Assembly (NCBI RefSeq): GCF_020253525.1
Contig: NZ_JADCBK010000132.1
Span: 1-37,117 of the forward strand
Source: Aquidulcibacter sp.
Lineage (GTDB): Bacteria; Pseudomonadota; Alphaproteobacteria; Caulobacterales; Aquidulcibacteraceae
Direction: 5' to 3'
Length of the DNA: 37,117 nt
The translations under genes and the position numbers were made by a program. The notes under the pieces are model-generated. The model searched no databases. It saw nothing but the letters and a program-made list of their open reading frames with translations, and had not been told where the DNA came from. Shown here piece by piece: positions 23,214-32,357 of the stretch; positions within the stretch are counted from its first letter, which is position 1, and each line of letters begins with the position of its first letter.

Positions 23214-23330
23214 GGTCATCTCCCAAAGCTTGAGCTGTTCTGTGGCAGCTTTCATCCAAACCCTAGTCTGGATTGGAGACAGAGGGAAGGAGGTCGCCTT
23301 AGGGCAAGGAGTGTAAAATGTGATCGCAGC

Positions 23331-23909
23331 TTAATTGCTGGCGAGCCTTTGCATTTGACGGGCCTCGCAGCGGCGCAGCTGACCGTCATAAATGGCGGCT
23401 TGGCTGCTTACCCGGCTTGCCACTTCACCCAGCCAAGGCTTGGACGAAAACGTGCGGCGCTGAAAGCCGGTCGGGCCTTCATGATAGGCCAGATAGAGAT
23501 TGCGGGCGTCCGTTTTGGAAAGCCCCGTCCGGCGTGAGATTTGGTCAATATACCAGCCAATGAAGTCAGCTGAATCGCCAAAATTCTTGCGCTTAGCCCC
23601 GCCGCGGGCACGCTCATAATCGGCCCAAGTCCCGTCTAAAGCTTGCGAATAGCCATAAGCGCTGGACAACAAGCGGCCATTGCGATCCTTCGGCCGCGCA
23701 TCGCGGCGGAAGCTGCTTTCTTGCCGGATAAAGGCGAGAATGATGCCGGGTGATACTTGCCACTCGCGCGCGGCATCAAAGACATGATCTTCCCAACGGC
23801 TCTTCTCGTCGAGAATGGCGCAGGCATCTGCAATGTTAGAGGGCGGCGCCGAGGAGGCACAGCCCGCCAAAATCACGGCGGTACAGGCAAAAAGAATGTG
23901 TTTCTTCAT
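23331..23909 (-). CDS. Lipoprotein lytic transglycosylase (SLT domain)
   Basis: A 192-residue predicted outer-membrane lipoprotein that cleaves peptidoglycan glycan strands. The signal peptide ends in the lipobox LAGC (lipidated Cys17). The SLT-type domain (about 45-180) has the catalytic Glu64 in RQESSFRRDA, followed by SSAYGYSQALDGTW, the GYxQ-type motif, and a C-terminal YLAYHEGPTGFQRR, typical of the family. No LysM or other binding domain. It stands alone, separated from the crotonase gene by about 120 bp. Confidence 0.87.
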   Translation of the reverse strand: MKKHILFACTAVILAGCASSAPPSNIADACAILDEKSRWEDHVFDAAREWQVSPGIILAFIRQESSFRRDARPKDRNGRLLSSAYGYSQALDGTWADYERARGGAKRKNFGDSADFIGWYIDQISRRTGLSKTDARNLYLAYHEGPTGFQRRTFSSKPWLGEVASRVSSQAAIYDGQLRRCEARQMQRLASN

Positions 23910-24136
23910 TCCAACCCCTCCCTCAAGCCCTAAGGCTACCGAGGGTAGATTGGCAGAAACTGGTTACAAAACCGAAAACGGGGAAAAAAGAAGCGAAGAT
24001 TAGCATGACGCACAGAGCTAATCTTCACTTCAAAGGGCGGATCAGTTGGCGCCACAAAAGGAGAATGGGCACCATTGCGGCAAGTCAATCCCAGATTATT
24101 TAAAATTGTATGAATTGACTTAGGACTGTTGAAAGC

Positions 24137-24162
24137 AAAAAAGCCCGGCGTTGCCGGGCTTT
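24137..24162 (-). terminator. Intrinsic terminator of glnA
   Basis: On the minus strand a 10-bp stem, AAAGCCCGGC paired with GCCGGGCTTT (24140-24162), with a 3-base loop, is followed by a run of T. It lies 22 bp after the glnA stop and is a textbook Rho-independent terminator. Confidence 0.92.
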
Positions 24163-24183
24163 CCGCTTAAGCTGAAGGTCAGC

Positions 24184-25593
24184 TTACATTTTGTAATACA
24201 TGTCGAACTCGACAGGGTGTGGGTGCATGTTCAAACGCTCACACTCTTCGCGCTTCAGTTCGATATAGGCGTCGATCATGTCGTTATCGAACACGCCGCC
24301 CTTTTTCAAGAAGTCGCGGTCGGCGCTCAAGGAGTCGAGGGCTTCGTCCAAGGACTTGGCCACAGTTGGCACGCCTTCCAACTCTTCTGGCGGCAAGGAA
24401 TAGAGGTCCTTGTCGAATGGGTCGCCTGGGTGGATCTTGTTTTCAATCCCATCGAGGCCCGCCATCAACAGGGCTGCGAAGGTCAGATACATATTGCCAA
24501 TTGGGTCTGGGAAGCGGGCTTCCAAACGCTTGGCCTTTGGCGAGGTGGTGTAAGGAATGCGGATCGAAGCCGAGCGATTGCGCGCCGAATAGGCCAGCAT
24601 GACGGGGGCTTCATAGCCTGGGACCAAACGCTTGTAGGAATTGGTCGAAGAGTTTGAGAAGGCATTGATCGCACGGGCGTGCTTGATGATGCCGCCGATA
24701 TAATACAAGCAATTCTCAGACAGATCAGCATATTGGTCGCCAGCAAACAAAGGCTTGCCACCTTTCCAGATCGACTGGTGCACGTGCATCCCGCTGCCAT
24801 TGTCCTTGAAATAGGGCTTTGGCATGAAGGTCGCCGACTTGCCATAAGCGGCCGCGACATTCTGGATGACGTATTTATACAGGTTCATATAGTCGGCCAT
24901 TTTGGTCAAAGTTTGGAACTTCAAACCAAGCTCATGTTGAGCGGGGGCCACTTCGTGGTGATGCTTCTCAGGCTCAAGACCCAATTCCTTCATCACTTGC
25001 AGCATTTCGCCGCGCAGGTCTTGTGCGGAATCGATTGGGCCTACTGGGAAATAGCCGCCCTTTGGACCGGGGCGATGGCCCATGTTGCCGCCTTCATAGA
25101 CCTTGCCGGTGTTGTAAGGCAGTTCGGTCGAGTCAAAGCTATAGCCAGTGTTGTTGGGGTCGGTGTTCCAGCGCACATCGTCAAAGACGAAGAATTCAGC
25201 TTCTGGGCCGAAATAGGCGGTGTCGCCCACGCCGCTCGACTTCAAATAGGATTCAGCGCGCTTGCCGATGCCGCGTGGGCAGCGGTTGTAGGACTTCAAC
25301 GTGCCGGGCACGACCACGTCGCAGACGATGGCGAGGGTGGTTTGCTGGTAGAAGGGGTCCAAGGTCACGCTGTCTGGGTCTGGCAGCATGATCATGTCGG
25401 AATCATTGATGGCTTTCCAGCCCGCAATGGACGATCCGTCAAAGGCTACGCCTTCTTCCAACAGGTCGATATCAACCATGTCGACGTCAAAAGTCACGTG
25501 CTGCATCTTGCCGCGCGGATCGGTGAACCGAAAATCTACATATTGGACTTCATCGTCCTTGATCTGCTGCATGACCTTGTCAAACTTCGACAT
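24184..25593 (-). CDS. glnA: Type I glutamine synthetase
   Basis: ATP-dependent synthesis of glutamine from glutamate and ammonia by a cytoplasmic dodecamer. It has 469 residues, the normal GSI length. Motifs: [10 protein letters not shown] (51-60), the metal-binding [11 protein letters not shown] (128-138), the [11 protein letters not shown] loop (213-223), [16 protein letters not shown] (259-274), and the adenylylation site Tyr398 in [11 protein letters not shown], so activity is likely regulated by GlnE. The start is supported by AGGAGA. It follows glnB by 65 bp, and the pair ends in a clear terminator. Confidence 0.98.
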   Translation of the reverse strand: MSKFDKVMQQIKDDEVQYVDFRFTDPRGKMQHVTFDVDMVDIDLLEEGVAFDGSSIAGWKAINDSDMIMLPDPDSVTLDPFYQQTTLAIVCDVVVPGTLKSYNRCPRGIGKRAESYLKSSGVGDTAYFGPEAEFFVFDDVRWNTDPNNTGYSFDSTELPYNTGKVYEGGNMGHRPGPKGGYFPVGPIDSAQDLRGEMLQVMKELGLEPEKHHHEVAPAQHELGLKFQTLTKMADYMNLYKYVIQNVAAAYGKSATFMPKPYFKDNGSGMHVHQSIWKGGKPLFAGDQYADLSENCLYYIGGIIKHARAINAFSNSSTNSYKRLVPGYEAPVMLAYSARNRSASIRIPYTTSPKAKRLEARFPDPIGNMYLTFAALLMAGLDGIENKIHPGDPFDKDLYSLPPEELEGVPTVAKSLDEALDSLSADRDFLKKGGVFDNDMIDAYIELKREECERLNMHPHPVEFDMYYKM

Positions 25594-25658
25594 CGGTTCT
25601 CTCCTGAAAAGCCAGTTAGGTTGTATGTTCAGTCAATAGAGTTTCTGAGGGCAGGCGG

Positions 25659-26009
<351 letters not shown>

Positions 26010-26252
26010 CTAGTGTGATGCCGCGAGCGCCTTGGGTGAGGCAAATAGGACCCGTACATGAGTTCTGCGTTGGGCATAGTCCCTTCAGCGAAAGGGCGCG
26101 ACCTCGGCACCTGCCGCTATAGGCTGCTTGCCACACATTGCCTAGACGATAGGCACACTTTGATGCTTTTTTAGGCGCCTCGACTTGGCGGCAAAATGGT
26201 CTTATCTGCGTGACCCAGACAAACAAACAACAAGAGATGCAGGGAGCTTAAG

Positions 26253-27806
26253 TTGATCGATCCAAACACGCCTGTCCTGATTGGCGGGGGCCAATTCACC
26301 TATCGCGGTGCCCCGGAAGCTTGTCCGCCACCGATTGGCTTGTGCGCGCGCGCCGCTGAGGCAGCGGTGGCAGATTCAGGCCTAAACCGCGAGGTTTTAA
26401 GCCAAATTGATGGATTGGCCGTGGTTGGCTTTACGATTGATGCCGGTGGCAATCTAAGCCGGATGCCGATTCCCAAAGCCAAGAACCCGCCTAAAGCGCT
26501 CGCCAAGGCATTGGGGGCGGCCCCTGCGTGGCAAACCTATACACATGTCGGCGGCAATACGCCGCAAGCCTTAGTCAATGAAGCCGCCGAACGCATTGCT
26601 AAAGGTGACAACAAGTTGGTTCTCTTGGCGGGCGCTGAGTTTTTAGGCTCCATGATGAAGCTGGTCCAAGCTGGCAATTTTGGCCCGCTTTCTGCCTATC
26701 AAGTCGATGATGAGGAAGCCCCGGCCATGTTTGGCGATGGCCGCGATGGTTGTTCGCCCTATGAAGCGCGGCACGGGCTAGAGTTTCCGACCAATGTCTA
26801 TCCCATGTTTGAAAATGCCTATCGGGCAAAATTGGGCCGCAGCTTAGAGGCCCACTCGGCGGCTTTGGGGGCCTTGTTTGCACCTTTCACCGAAGTAGCT
26901 GCCCAAAACCCCTATGCATGGTTTCCCCAAGCCCAGACGGCAGAGGCTTTGGTAACCCCCAGCGCCAGCAACCGCATGGTGGGCTTTCCATATCCCAAGC
27001 GCCTCAATGCCATCATCCAAGTCGACCAATCAGCAGCGGTCCTGTTGGCAAGCTATGCCCATGCCAAGAGCCTTGGTGTGGCCGATGCCCATATGGTGTT
27101 CCTGCACGGCTGTGCCGATACGATTGAAAAATGGAATGTGCTCGACCGGGTGGATTATCATTCGAGCCCCGCCATGCGGGTGGGCGCGCGCGAAGCGTTC
27201 GCGATGGCGGGCAAGACCTTGGCCGACATGGCCTTCTTTGACCTCTATTCCTGCTTCCCCGTGGCGGTAGAAATTGCGGCCCAAGAAATGGGCCTTGCAA
27301 CTGATGATCCGCGCGGGCTGACATTGACCGGCGGCTTGCCCTATTTTGGTGGCCCCGGAAACAATTATTCCATGCATGGCATTGTGGAGATGATCCATCG
27401 CTGCCGCAAAGAGCCCAAAGCGTTTGGCTTCTTAAATGCCAATGGCTGGTTCCTCACCAAGCATGCGTTTGGGATTTATTCGTGCCAGCCAACCACAGGC
27501 GCGTGGTCGCGGCCTTCCAAGAAAGCCTATCAGGCTGAAATCGACGTCATGGCTTCACCTGAGGTGACCGAGACCCCTGCAGGGGCTGCGACGATTGAAA
27601 CCTATACCGTGATCCATGCTCGCGAAGGCATGCGCATGGGCATTGTGATTGGGCGCGATGAAGCCGGGCGGCGCTTTGTTGCCAATACACCAAAAGGCGA
27701 TACGGCGATTATGGCCGATCTGGAAAGCCGCGAGGGCGTGGGGCGCAAGGGGCGGGTCGTCCAAGATGGCGAGCGCAATATCTTCACCCCGCAAGAATTT
27801 TTGTGA
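26253..27806 (+). CDS. Thiolase-like protein (acetyl-CoA acetyltransferase annotation group) lacking usual catalytic motifs
   Basis: A 517-residue thiolase-fold protein starting at TTG 26253, with GGGAG upstream. The N-terminal fold is clear (TPVLIGGGQF, then AAEAAVADSGL). The nucleophile region reads HVGGNTPQALVNEAAERI: the usual VCASG cysteine position is glycine (about Gly100). Near residue 350 the GHP histidine motif is replaced by TGGLPYFGGPGNNY. About 110 extra C-terminal residues (from about 405), with TIETYTVIHAREGMRMGIVIGRDEAGRRFVA, look like an added beta-rich domain. This matches thiolase-like proteins described in mycobacteria (TLP-type) more than true thiolases, so acetyl transfer is doubtful. 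A strong terminator lies 134 bp downstream. Confidence 0.8.
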   Translation: MIDPNTPVLIGGGQFTYRGAPEACPPPIGLCARAAEAAVADSGLNREVLSQIDGLAVVGFTIDAGGNLSRMPIPKAKNPPKALAKALGAAPAWQTYTHVGGNTPQALVNEAAERIAKGDNKLVLLAGAEFLGSMMKLVQAGNFGPLSAYQVDDEEAPAMFGDGRDGCSPYEARHGLEFPTNVYPMFENAYRAKLGRSLEAHSAALGALFAPFTEVAAQNPYAWFPQAQTAEALVTPSASNRMVGFPYPKRLNAIIQVDQSAAVLLASYAHAKSLGVADAHMVFLHGCADTIEKWNVLDRVDYHSSPAMRVGAREAFAMAGKTLADMAFFDLYSCFPVAVEIAAQEMGLATDDPRGLTLTGGLPYFGGPGNNYSMHGIVEMIHRCRKEPKAFGFLNANGWFLTKHAFGIYSCQPTTGAWSRPSKKAYQAEIDVMASPEVTETPAGAATIETYTVIHAREGMRMGIVIGRDEAGRRFVANTPKGDTAIMADLESREGVGRKGRVVQDGERNIFTPQEFL

Positions 27807-27939
27807 AGAAAGGATAGGTCGCGATTCTGTTCAGCTTGCGTTCAATCAGGCCCGGTTAGAACAGGGGCGTGGCTCACGGCAGACCATCCCGTCCCTCGCG
27901 TTTGACGTGAACCATTGCTTCACACGGAGCACACCCTCC

Positions 27940-27977
27940 GGCCCCAATAGAGCAATCTATTGGGGCCTTTTCCTTTT
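27940..27977 (+). terminator. Strong intrinsic terminator
   Basis: A perfect 12-bp stem, GGCCCCAATAGA (27940-27951) with TCTATTGGGGCC (27956-27967), closed by the tetraloop GCAA and followed by TTTTCCTTTT. It serves the thiolase-like gene, or a short RNA transcribed from the 130-bp stretch between that gene and this stem. Confidence 0.93.
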
Positions 27978-28086
27978 GGGGCCCGCCCACCAAGGCCTTA
28001 TCCCGCTATGTTGATCGCATTGACCGCATGATCTGCGATGATAACCTGCCTGCATTGATTTGAATTTTGCACTGGGTGGGTTTGCC

Positions 28087-28983
28087 ATGACACATTTGAT
28101 TTCCAAGAAAGCGTTGGGCTTGGTCGCTATGGGTTTGGCGGCTTGGGTGCCGCTCGCTTCAGCTCAAGCCGATCCAGCAGGGCAGGGCAGACTTGTCACT
28201 GCAATCCAAACCTATCAAGGCGCAACCAATGAAGGTCGCGCCATGGCGGCAATTGAGCTTCGCCGTGCTTTGGCTGCGGGCAAAAGTGCGCCTGCCGCAA
28301 CTCGCGCCGAGGCGACCTTCTTATTGAGCGATTACGCCATGCGTGAGCGCAAAAAGGACTTGGCTTTGAAGCAAGCCGAAGAGGGCTTAAAGCTTCTGGG
28401 CGGCCTCCAAGCCGGAGAAGCCGCTGCCGTACGTGCCTTGGGTGCCCGGGTTAAGGCCCAAGCCCTTTTGGCTAAGCAAGAGCGTTTGGCCGCGTTAAAG
28501 CTCATGGTCGACGCGCGATTGGCCTATGGCGCGCAAAAGCCGCAAGCCAATGCCAAATGGGACAAGGTTTGGGATGAATTGTTTCTCTGGGTCTATATTG
28601 CGTATGCTGAGTTACGCGGTAGCGAAAAGAAAGAGGGGACAGATCTTTTGAATGCCCGCCAGGCCGAGTTTGACCTGATCGGCAAAATGGAAGGGTCGTG
28701 CGAGAACCAGAATGATCCGCTTATAATCGTCAACCGGGAGTCTAATCTGCCCGCCTATCCCATCGCACCGATGTTTGAAGGCCAAGCAGGCGGCGTGTTT
28801 CTGCGCCTGTCGCTCAATCCAGAAGGTGGGGTGACGCAGGCGACTGCAACAGCCTTTAGCACATCAGAGGATTTTGCCATTCTCGCGGAACGGGCGGCAG
28901 CGAATTGGGTTGCTACGGGCAAAGGTCTTGAACAACCAGCCTGCCGAGCCGAGCGACCAGCTTTGGTCGTCTTCAAATATTAG
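28087..28983 (+). CDS. Periplasmic protein with TonB C-terminal-like domain
   Basis: A 298-residue exported protein of unknown function. The ATG at 28087 is preferred over TTG 28060 because it opens a standard signal peptide (KKALGLVAMGLAAWVPLASAQA) and has GGTGG at suitable distance. Residues about 30-190 are helical and alanine-rich, TPR-like in look (TRAEATFLLSDYAMRERKKDLALKQAEEGL), but no repeat is certain. Residues about 210-298 resemble the TonB C-terminal fold: ESNLPAYPIAPMFEGQAGGVFLRLSLNPEGGVTQATATAFS, then FAILAERAAANW. There is no proline-rich linker as in TonB itself and no ExbBD nearby. It converges on the acyltransferase gene. Confidence 0.65.
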   Translation: MTHLISKKALGLVAMGLAAWVPLASAQADPAGQGRLVTAIQTYQGATNEGRAMAAIELRRALAAGKSAPAATRAEATFLLSDYAMRERKKDLALKQAEEGLKLLGGLQAGEAAAVRALGARVKAQALLAKQERLAALKLMVDARLAYGAQKPQANAKWDKVWDELFLWVYIAYAELRGSEKKEGTDLLNARQAEFDLIGKMEGSCENQNDPLIIVNRESNLPAYPIAPMFEGQAGGVFLRLSLNPEGGVTQATATAFSTSEDFAILAERAAANWVATGKGLEQPACRAERPALVVFKY

Positions 28984-29001
28984 GCCTCACCCATAGGCAG
29001 C

Positions 29002-30159
29002 CTAAGCCGTTGCCAATGTCTCAACCGGCTTACCGCCAAAGCGTTTGCGCAGGCCAAAGAGGGGGCGTTCGACGGCGTAATAGCTGGCACAAGCGCAGGC
29101 AAAGCTCAAAGCAACAGCGATCCCCATGCCCAGGGGCGACAAGCGCTCAAGGCTATTAGCATCGCCCAGCATGACTTGGCGCACAATCCAGATAATCGGC
29201 ACATGCCAGAGATAGAGCGAGTAAGAGAGCCGCCCGATCCAGCGCATCGGCTTCAACTCTAAGAGGTCGATTGAAAAGCGCATGGAGCGCAGCGCATAGA
29301 GGTTTAGGACCAACAGGAAGAGGGCGGCCCCTTGGATTGAATAGCGCAAGGTCTCGCGGAAAACCTCGTCGCGATACACCAAAGTCGCAAGGATCGCACC
29401 CAAAGCCAGAACGACCCAGTGCCAGCCAACCAGCCAAGCCAAACGGGCTTTGGTGCGGGGGGCACCGTCGAGCAAGATGGCGAGCAAACAGCCCCAGGCA
29501 ATGTTTTCAAGCCGACTATCGGTGGTGTAATAGGTATGCTCATGGGGCAGGCCCAGGCCCAGCACCGCATAAGCCCGCCAGATGGCGCAGACCACAATGC
29601 TGATCACAATCAGGCGCAAGCGCGCCTGATGGGTTTTGCCAAATAAAGCGAGGGCTGCCGGGAAGAGGAGGTAGAAATGCTCTTCCACCGCCAAGGACCA
29701 CAAATGGCCCCAAGGAATCGTCCGCTCTGACCAGCCAAACCATTCGCGGACCACATCGTAATAATTGATGAAATAAAAGACCGCCGCCAAAACATGGCCC
29801 GCGTCCACCTTCACCCCAAACGGGACCAGCATCAGCCAAGAGCCGAGTAAAAACACCAAGAGCGCCGGGGCCAAGCGCAGGAAACGACGCAGATAAAAGC
29901 CGGGCAAATCAATCGCGCCAGCCTGTTGATTCTGTTCGGCGACCAGAATACGGGTAATCAGAAAGCCCGAGACGAAGAAGAAAACCGTAACCCCAAGGCC
30001 ACCCGGGATCAGATTTTCAAACCCCACATGGGCAATCACCACAATCAGAATTGAAATTGCCCGCAAGCCATCCAAACCCGGCATATAGCCACCATCGGCT
30101 TTGAACGGGATGGCACCGGTAAAACTGCGTTCTTGCCGGATCGGGGAGGTATCGCTCAC
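29002..30159 (-). CDS. Acyltransferase-3 (OafA/YrhL-type) membrane O-acyltransferase
   Basis: A 385-residue integral membrane acyltransferase with about ten helices. The N-terminal catalytic motif region is GLDGLRAISILIVVIAHVG (His in the first helix), and HLWSLAVEEHFYLLFP is the second signature. Members O-acetylate or otherwise acylate sugars of exopolysaccharide, LPS or peptidoglycan, or antibiotics. There is no C-terminal SGNH domain. Its start overlaps the GH5 gene stop by 4 bp (ATGA at 30156-30159), so both are made together and probably act on the same polysaccharide. Confidence 0.88.
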   Translation of the reverse strand: MSDTSPIRQERSFTGAIPFKADGGYMPGLDGLRAISILIVVIAHVGFENLIPGGLGVTVFFFVSGFLITRILVAEQNQQAGAIDLPGFYLRRFLRLAPALLVFLLGSWLMLVPFGVKVDAGHVLAAVFYFINYYDVVREWFGWSERTIPWGHLWSLAVEEHFYLLFPAALALFGKTHQARLRLIVISIVVCAIWRAYAVLGLGLPHEHTYYTTDSRLENIAWGCLLAILLDGAPRTKARLAWLVGWHWVVLALGAILATLVYRDEVFRETLRYSIQGAALFLLVLNLYALRSMRFSIDLLELKPMRWIGRLSYSLYLWHVPIIWIVRQVMLGDANSLERLSPLGMGIAVALSFACACASYYAVERPLFGLRKRFGGKPVETLATA

Positions 30160-31229
30160 TTGGGCCTCAATTGCAGTGCTTCAAGCAAGGGGGCGTGCCA
30201 CTGCTCGACCGTGCGGTCATAGGTGTCAAACCCGCCGGTGAAGTTGAAATAGCAGGCAGGCATGTTGATTTCCTTAAAGGCACTGGTCATGGCGCGCGTC
30301 CAATCGGCCCGCAAGCGCATGGGCACTTCCACGCCCACGCCATATTCGCCCAAAAGCACCGGGGCCTTAATCCGCTCGCGGAAGGCAGCAATTTGGGCCA
30401 AATCTTTTTGAAGCTCGCGCGTTTCCCCCGGTCTGGGCCAAATACGGCCGGCCGGTGGCGGATTGTCCATCCAGCTTGCCCCCGAATGGGTGAATTCAAA
30501 TGGCTGATAATAATGCACCGTGCCAACGACATAGGGGTCGTCGGGCAATTCTAGATTGTCCATCCCATTGATATTGCCCCAATTGTCACCGGCAAAAATC
30601 ACGGTGCGGGTGGGGTTGGTTTTGCGGATGATGGTTAGAACTTCAGCTTGGACTTTATTGACGCGCGGGCCAGAAAACGCCTCTTGCGGCTCATTGATGA
30701 TCTCAAACATCACTTTGGCCGGCGTGTTTTGATAGCGCGCCGCAATTTGCGCCCATAGCGCGACCAGCCGACGCTCATGCACATCGGGATTTTCAAACAA
30801 TTCGGTATAGTGGCAGAGGTTCAGGATAATGGTCAGATCATTTCGAAGCGCCCAGCGCACCACTTCATCAATCCGTGCCATAAAGGCTGGGTCCAATGTA
30901 TAGGGGGCCTGTTCCATCGCATGGGCGGAGAATTTGATGGGTACACGAATGGTATCAAAGCCAGCCGCACGGATGGTTCGAAAGTCACGCTCGCGGATCT
31001 TATAGCCCCAGTCACCCTCGTTCGGGGCTTCAAGGGCACCAGCCACATTGATGCAGCGCTCAACTGGAAAAGGTGCGCGCGCGACCGTCGCGATTTGTGT
31101 GCGCGTGGGGGCTTTGGTGACTTGCCACACGCCTTGGGCCACCGCCACGCCAACGCCTGACCCGATCAAAATCGTCCCCAGCGCGCAGACAAGACCTGAG
31201 CGACGACAGAATGATCGTAAGCGTTCCAT
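30156..31229 (-). CDS. Exported glycoside hydrolase family 5 (endoglucanase-like)
   Basis: A retaining glycosidase of 357 residues from the ATG at 31229, supported by AGGAAGG. The open frame runs 48 codons further upstream, but that part lacks a signal and looks non-coding. A signal peptide or anchor covers residues 1-33 (LVCALGTILIGSGVGVAVAQG). The GH5 barrel has RVPIKFS (95-101), NLCHYTEL (137-144), the acid/base Glu180 in EIINEPQEA, HYYQPFEFTHSG (239-250) and the nucleophile Glu295 in VLLGEYGVGVE. Cellulase or another beta-glucanase is likely; specificity is not certain. Translationally coupled to the membrane acyltransferase. Confidence 0.88.
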   Translation of the reverse strand: MERLRSFCRRSGLVCALGTILIGSGVGVAVAQGVWQVTKAPTRTQIATVARAPFPVERCINVAGALEAPNEGDWGYKIRERDFRTIRAAGFDTIRVPIKFSAHAMEQAPYTLDPAFMARIDEVVRWALRNDLTIILNLCHYTELFENPDVHERRLVALWAQIAARYQNTPAKVMFEIINEPQEAFSGPRVNKVQAEVLTIIRKTNPTRTVIFAGDNWGNINGMDNLELPDDPYVVGTVHYYQPFEFTHSGASWMDNPPPAGRIWPRPGETRELQKDLAQIAAFRERIKAPVLLGEYGVGVEVPMRLRADWTRAMTSAFKEINMPACYFNFTGGFDTYDRTVEQWHAPLLEALQLRPK

Positions 31230-31546
31230 GTTTGGCCTTCCTAAAGCTTTCGATTGGCTGCTGCAAAGCTTATGCCGTCTTGGCCAGATCGGCATGCCTT
31301 TTTTTGATGTTTCCAAAAGTAGATGTCTTTTATGGCTTTGATTTGCCAAAAAATACCAGAATAAACCAGTCAAAACGAAATTTTATTCAATCAATACTGA
31401 TGTAAGCTAAAGACATGGCCGTTATGTGTTCTTTTACAAAAGCTCGCTAGAAACAGGGCTCAATCCTGCGCGGCACGTGTTTCAAATTTTGGCCCCTGCT
31501 TTGGAGCTGATGAGAGTCCAAGCGCGCATCTTTTTGGAACCCGATT
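31230..31546. other. AT-rich divergent intergenic region
   Basis: About 317 bp between the divergent GH5 and methyltransferase genes. The stretch 31310-31430 is clearly richer in A+T than its surroundings and probably holds promoters, but no -35/-10 pair stood out with good spacing. A short frame starting at 31414 (ATG GCC GTT ATG) stops after about a dozen codons and is not called. No repeat or structured RNA was seen. Confidence 0.4.
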
Positions 31547-32233
31547 TTGATCAAGTCCTTCCTGCGCGACATCTCTGCCAAAGCCCGCGCCCGCCGTGGT
31601 GAGCAGTTTTTGACTTTGATGGGTGTAGAGCCGCATCACCGTATCCTCGACCTTGGCGGTGGTAATGGCAGCCATTTTCATTCAATCGCGCCCGATCACA
31701 AGAATGTCTTGATCGCAGACCATTGGGCCCCGGATCTTGAGCAGGCCAAAGCCACGTATGGCTATGAGACCATGCTGCTGGATGGCTCGAAAGAGGCCTT
31801 ACCCTTCGAAGATCGCGCCTTTGATATCGTGTTTTGCTCCTCGGTGATTGAGCATGTGACCGGGCCAAAACAGGCCATGCTCGACATGGATGACAATAAA
31901 GCGTTTGAGGCCGTAGCCATTGTGCACCAACAGCGCTTTGCCGATGAGTTGCGCCGCATCACCGATGGCTATTTTGTCCAAACCCCCAATGTCGATTTCC
32001 CCTTGGAACAGCATTCCATGTTGCCCCAGCCAATTATTTTTCTCCCGCGCCCGCTGCAGCGGCAAATTATGAAAACGGTTGGCAAATTCTGGGTATCCAA
32101 TGTTCAGCCTGACTGGCGTTTGTTGAACGAGGCCGACATGAGAGGCTTCTTCCCAGACGCTGAAATGGTGCTGGAAAAGGTGGCGGGCTTTACCAAGTCC
32201 ATCACCGCTGTGCGCAAGCGCACTGGCCAATAG
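31547..32233 (+). CDS. Class I SAM-dependent methyltransferase
   Basis: A 228-residue methyltransferase, probably starting at TTG 31547 (MIKSFLRDISAKARARRGEQF), where the beginning resembles that of related proteins; no strong ribosome site is visible. Motif I is RILDLGGGNGSHF, motif II is NVLIADHW, motif III/IV is ALPFEDRAFDIVFCSSVIEHV. The C-terminal part (YFVQTPNVDFPLEQHSM, KSITAVRK) resembles methyltransferases linked to surface polysaccharide clusters. Substrate unknown. Divergent from the GH5/acyltransferase pair, so a polysaccharide link is possible but unproven. Confidence 0.82.
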   Translation: MIKSFLRDISAKARARRGEQFLTLMGVEPHHRILDLGGGNGSHFHSIAPDHKNVLIADHWAPDLEQAKATYGYETMLLDGSKEALPFEDRAFDIVFCSSVIEHVTGPKQAMLDMDDNKAFEAVAIVHQQRFADELRRITDGYFVQTPNVDFPLEQHSMLPQPIIFLPRPLQRQIMKTVGKFWVSNVQPDWRLLNEADMRGFFPDAEMVLEKVAGFTKSITAVRKRTGQ

Positions 32234-32357
32234 TGCCAAGCCCGCGCCCACCCCATAGGCGCTCTACAGGAATTGCCACCCCTTTGTGTCCCTAAGTGCT
32301 CGACAAAGCTTCAAGCCTTGCTAAACACGGGCGAACAAACCCGAAGGGCGTAAAGCA

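Noticed and set aside
31230-31373. N-terminal extension of the GH5 protein by 48 codons
   Set aside because: It would bury the signal peptide inside the protein; the ATG at 31229 has a good ribosome site.
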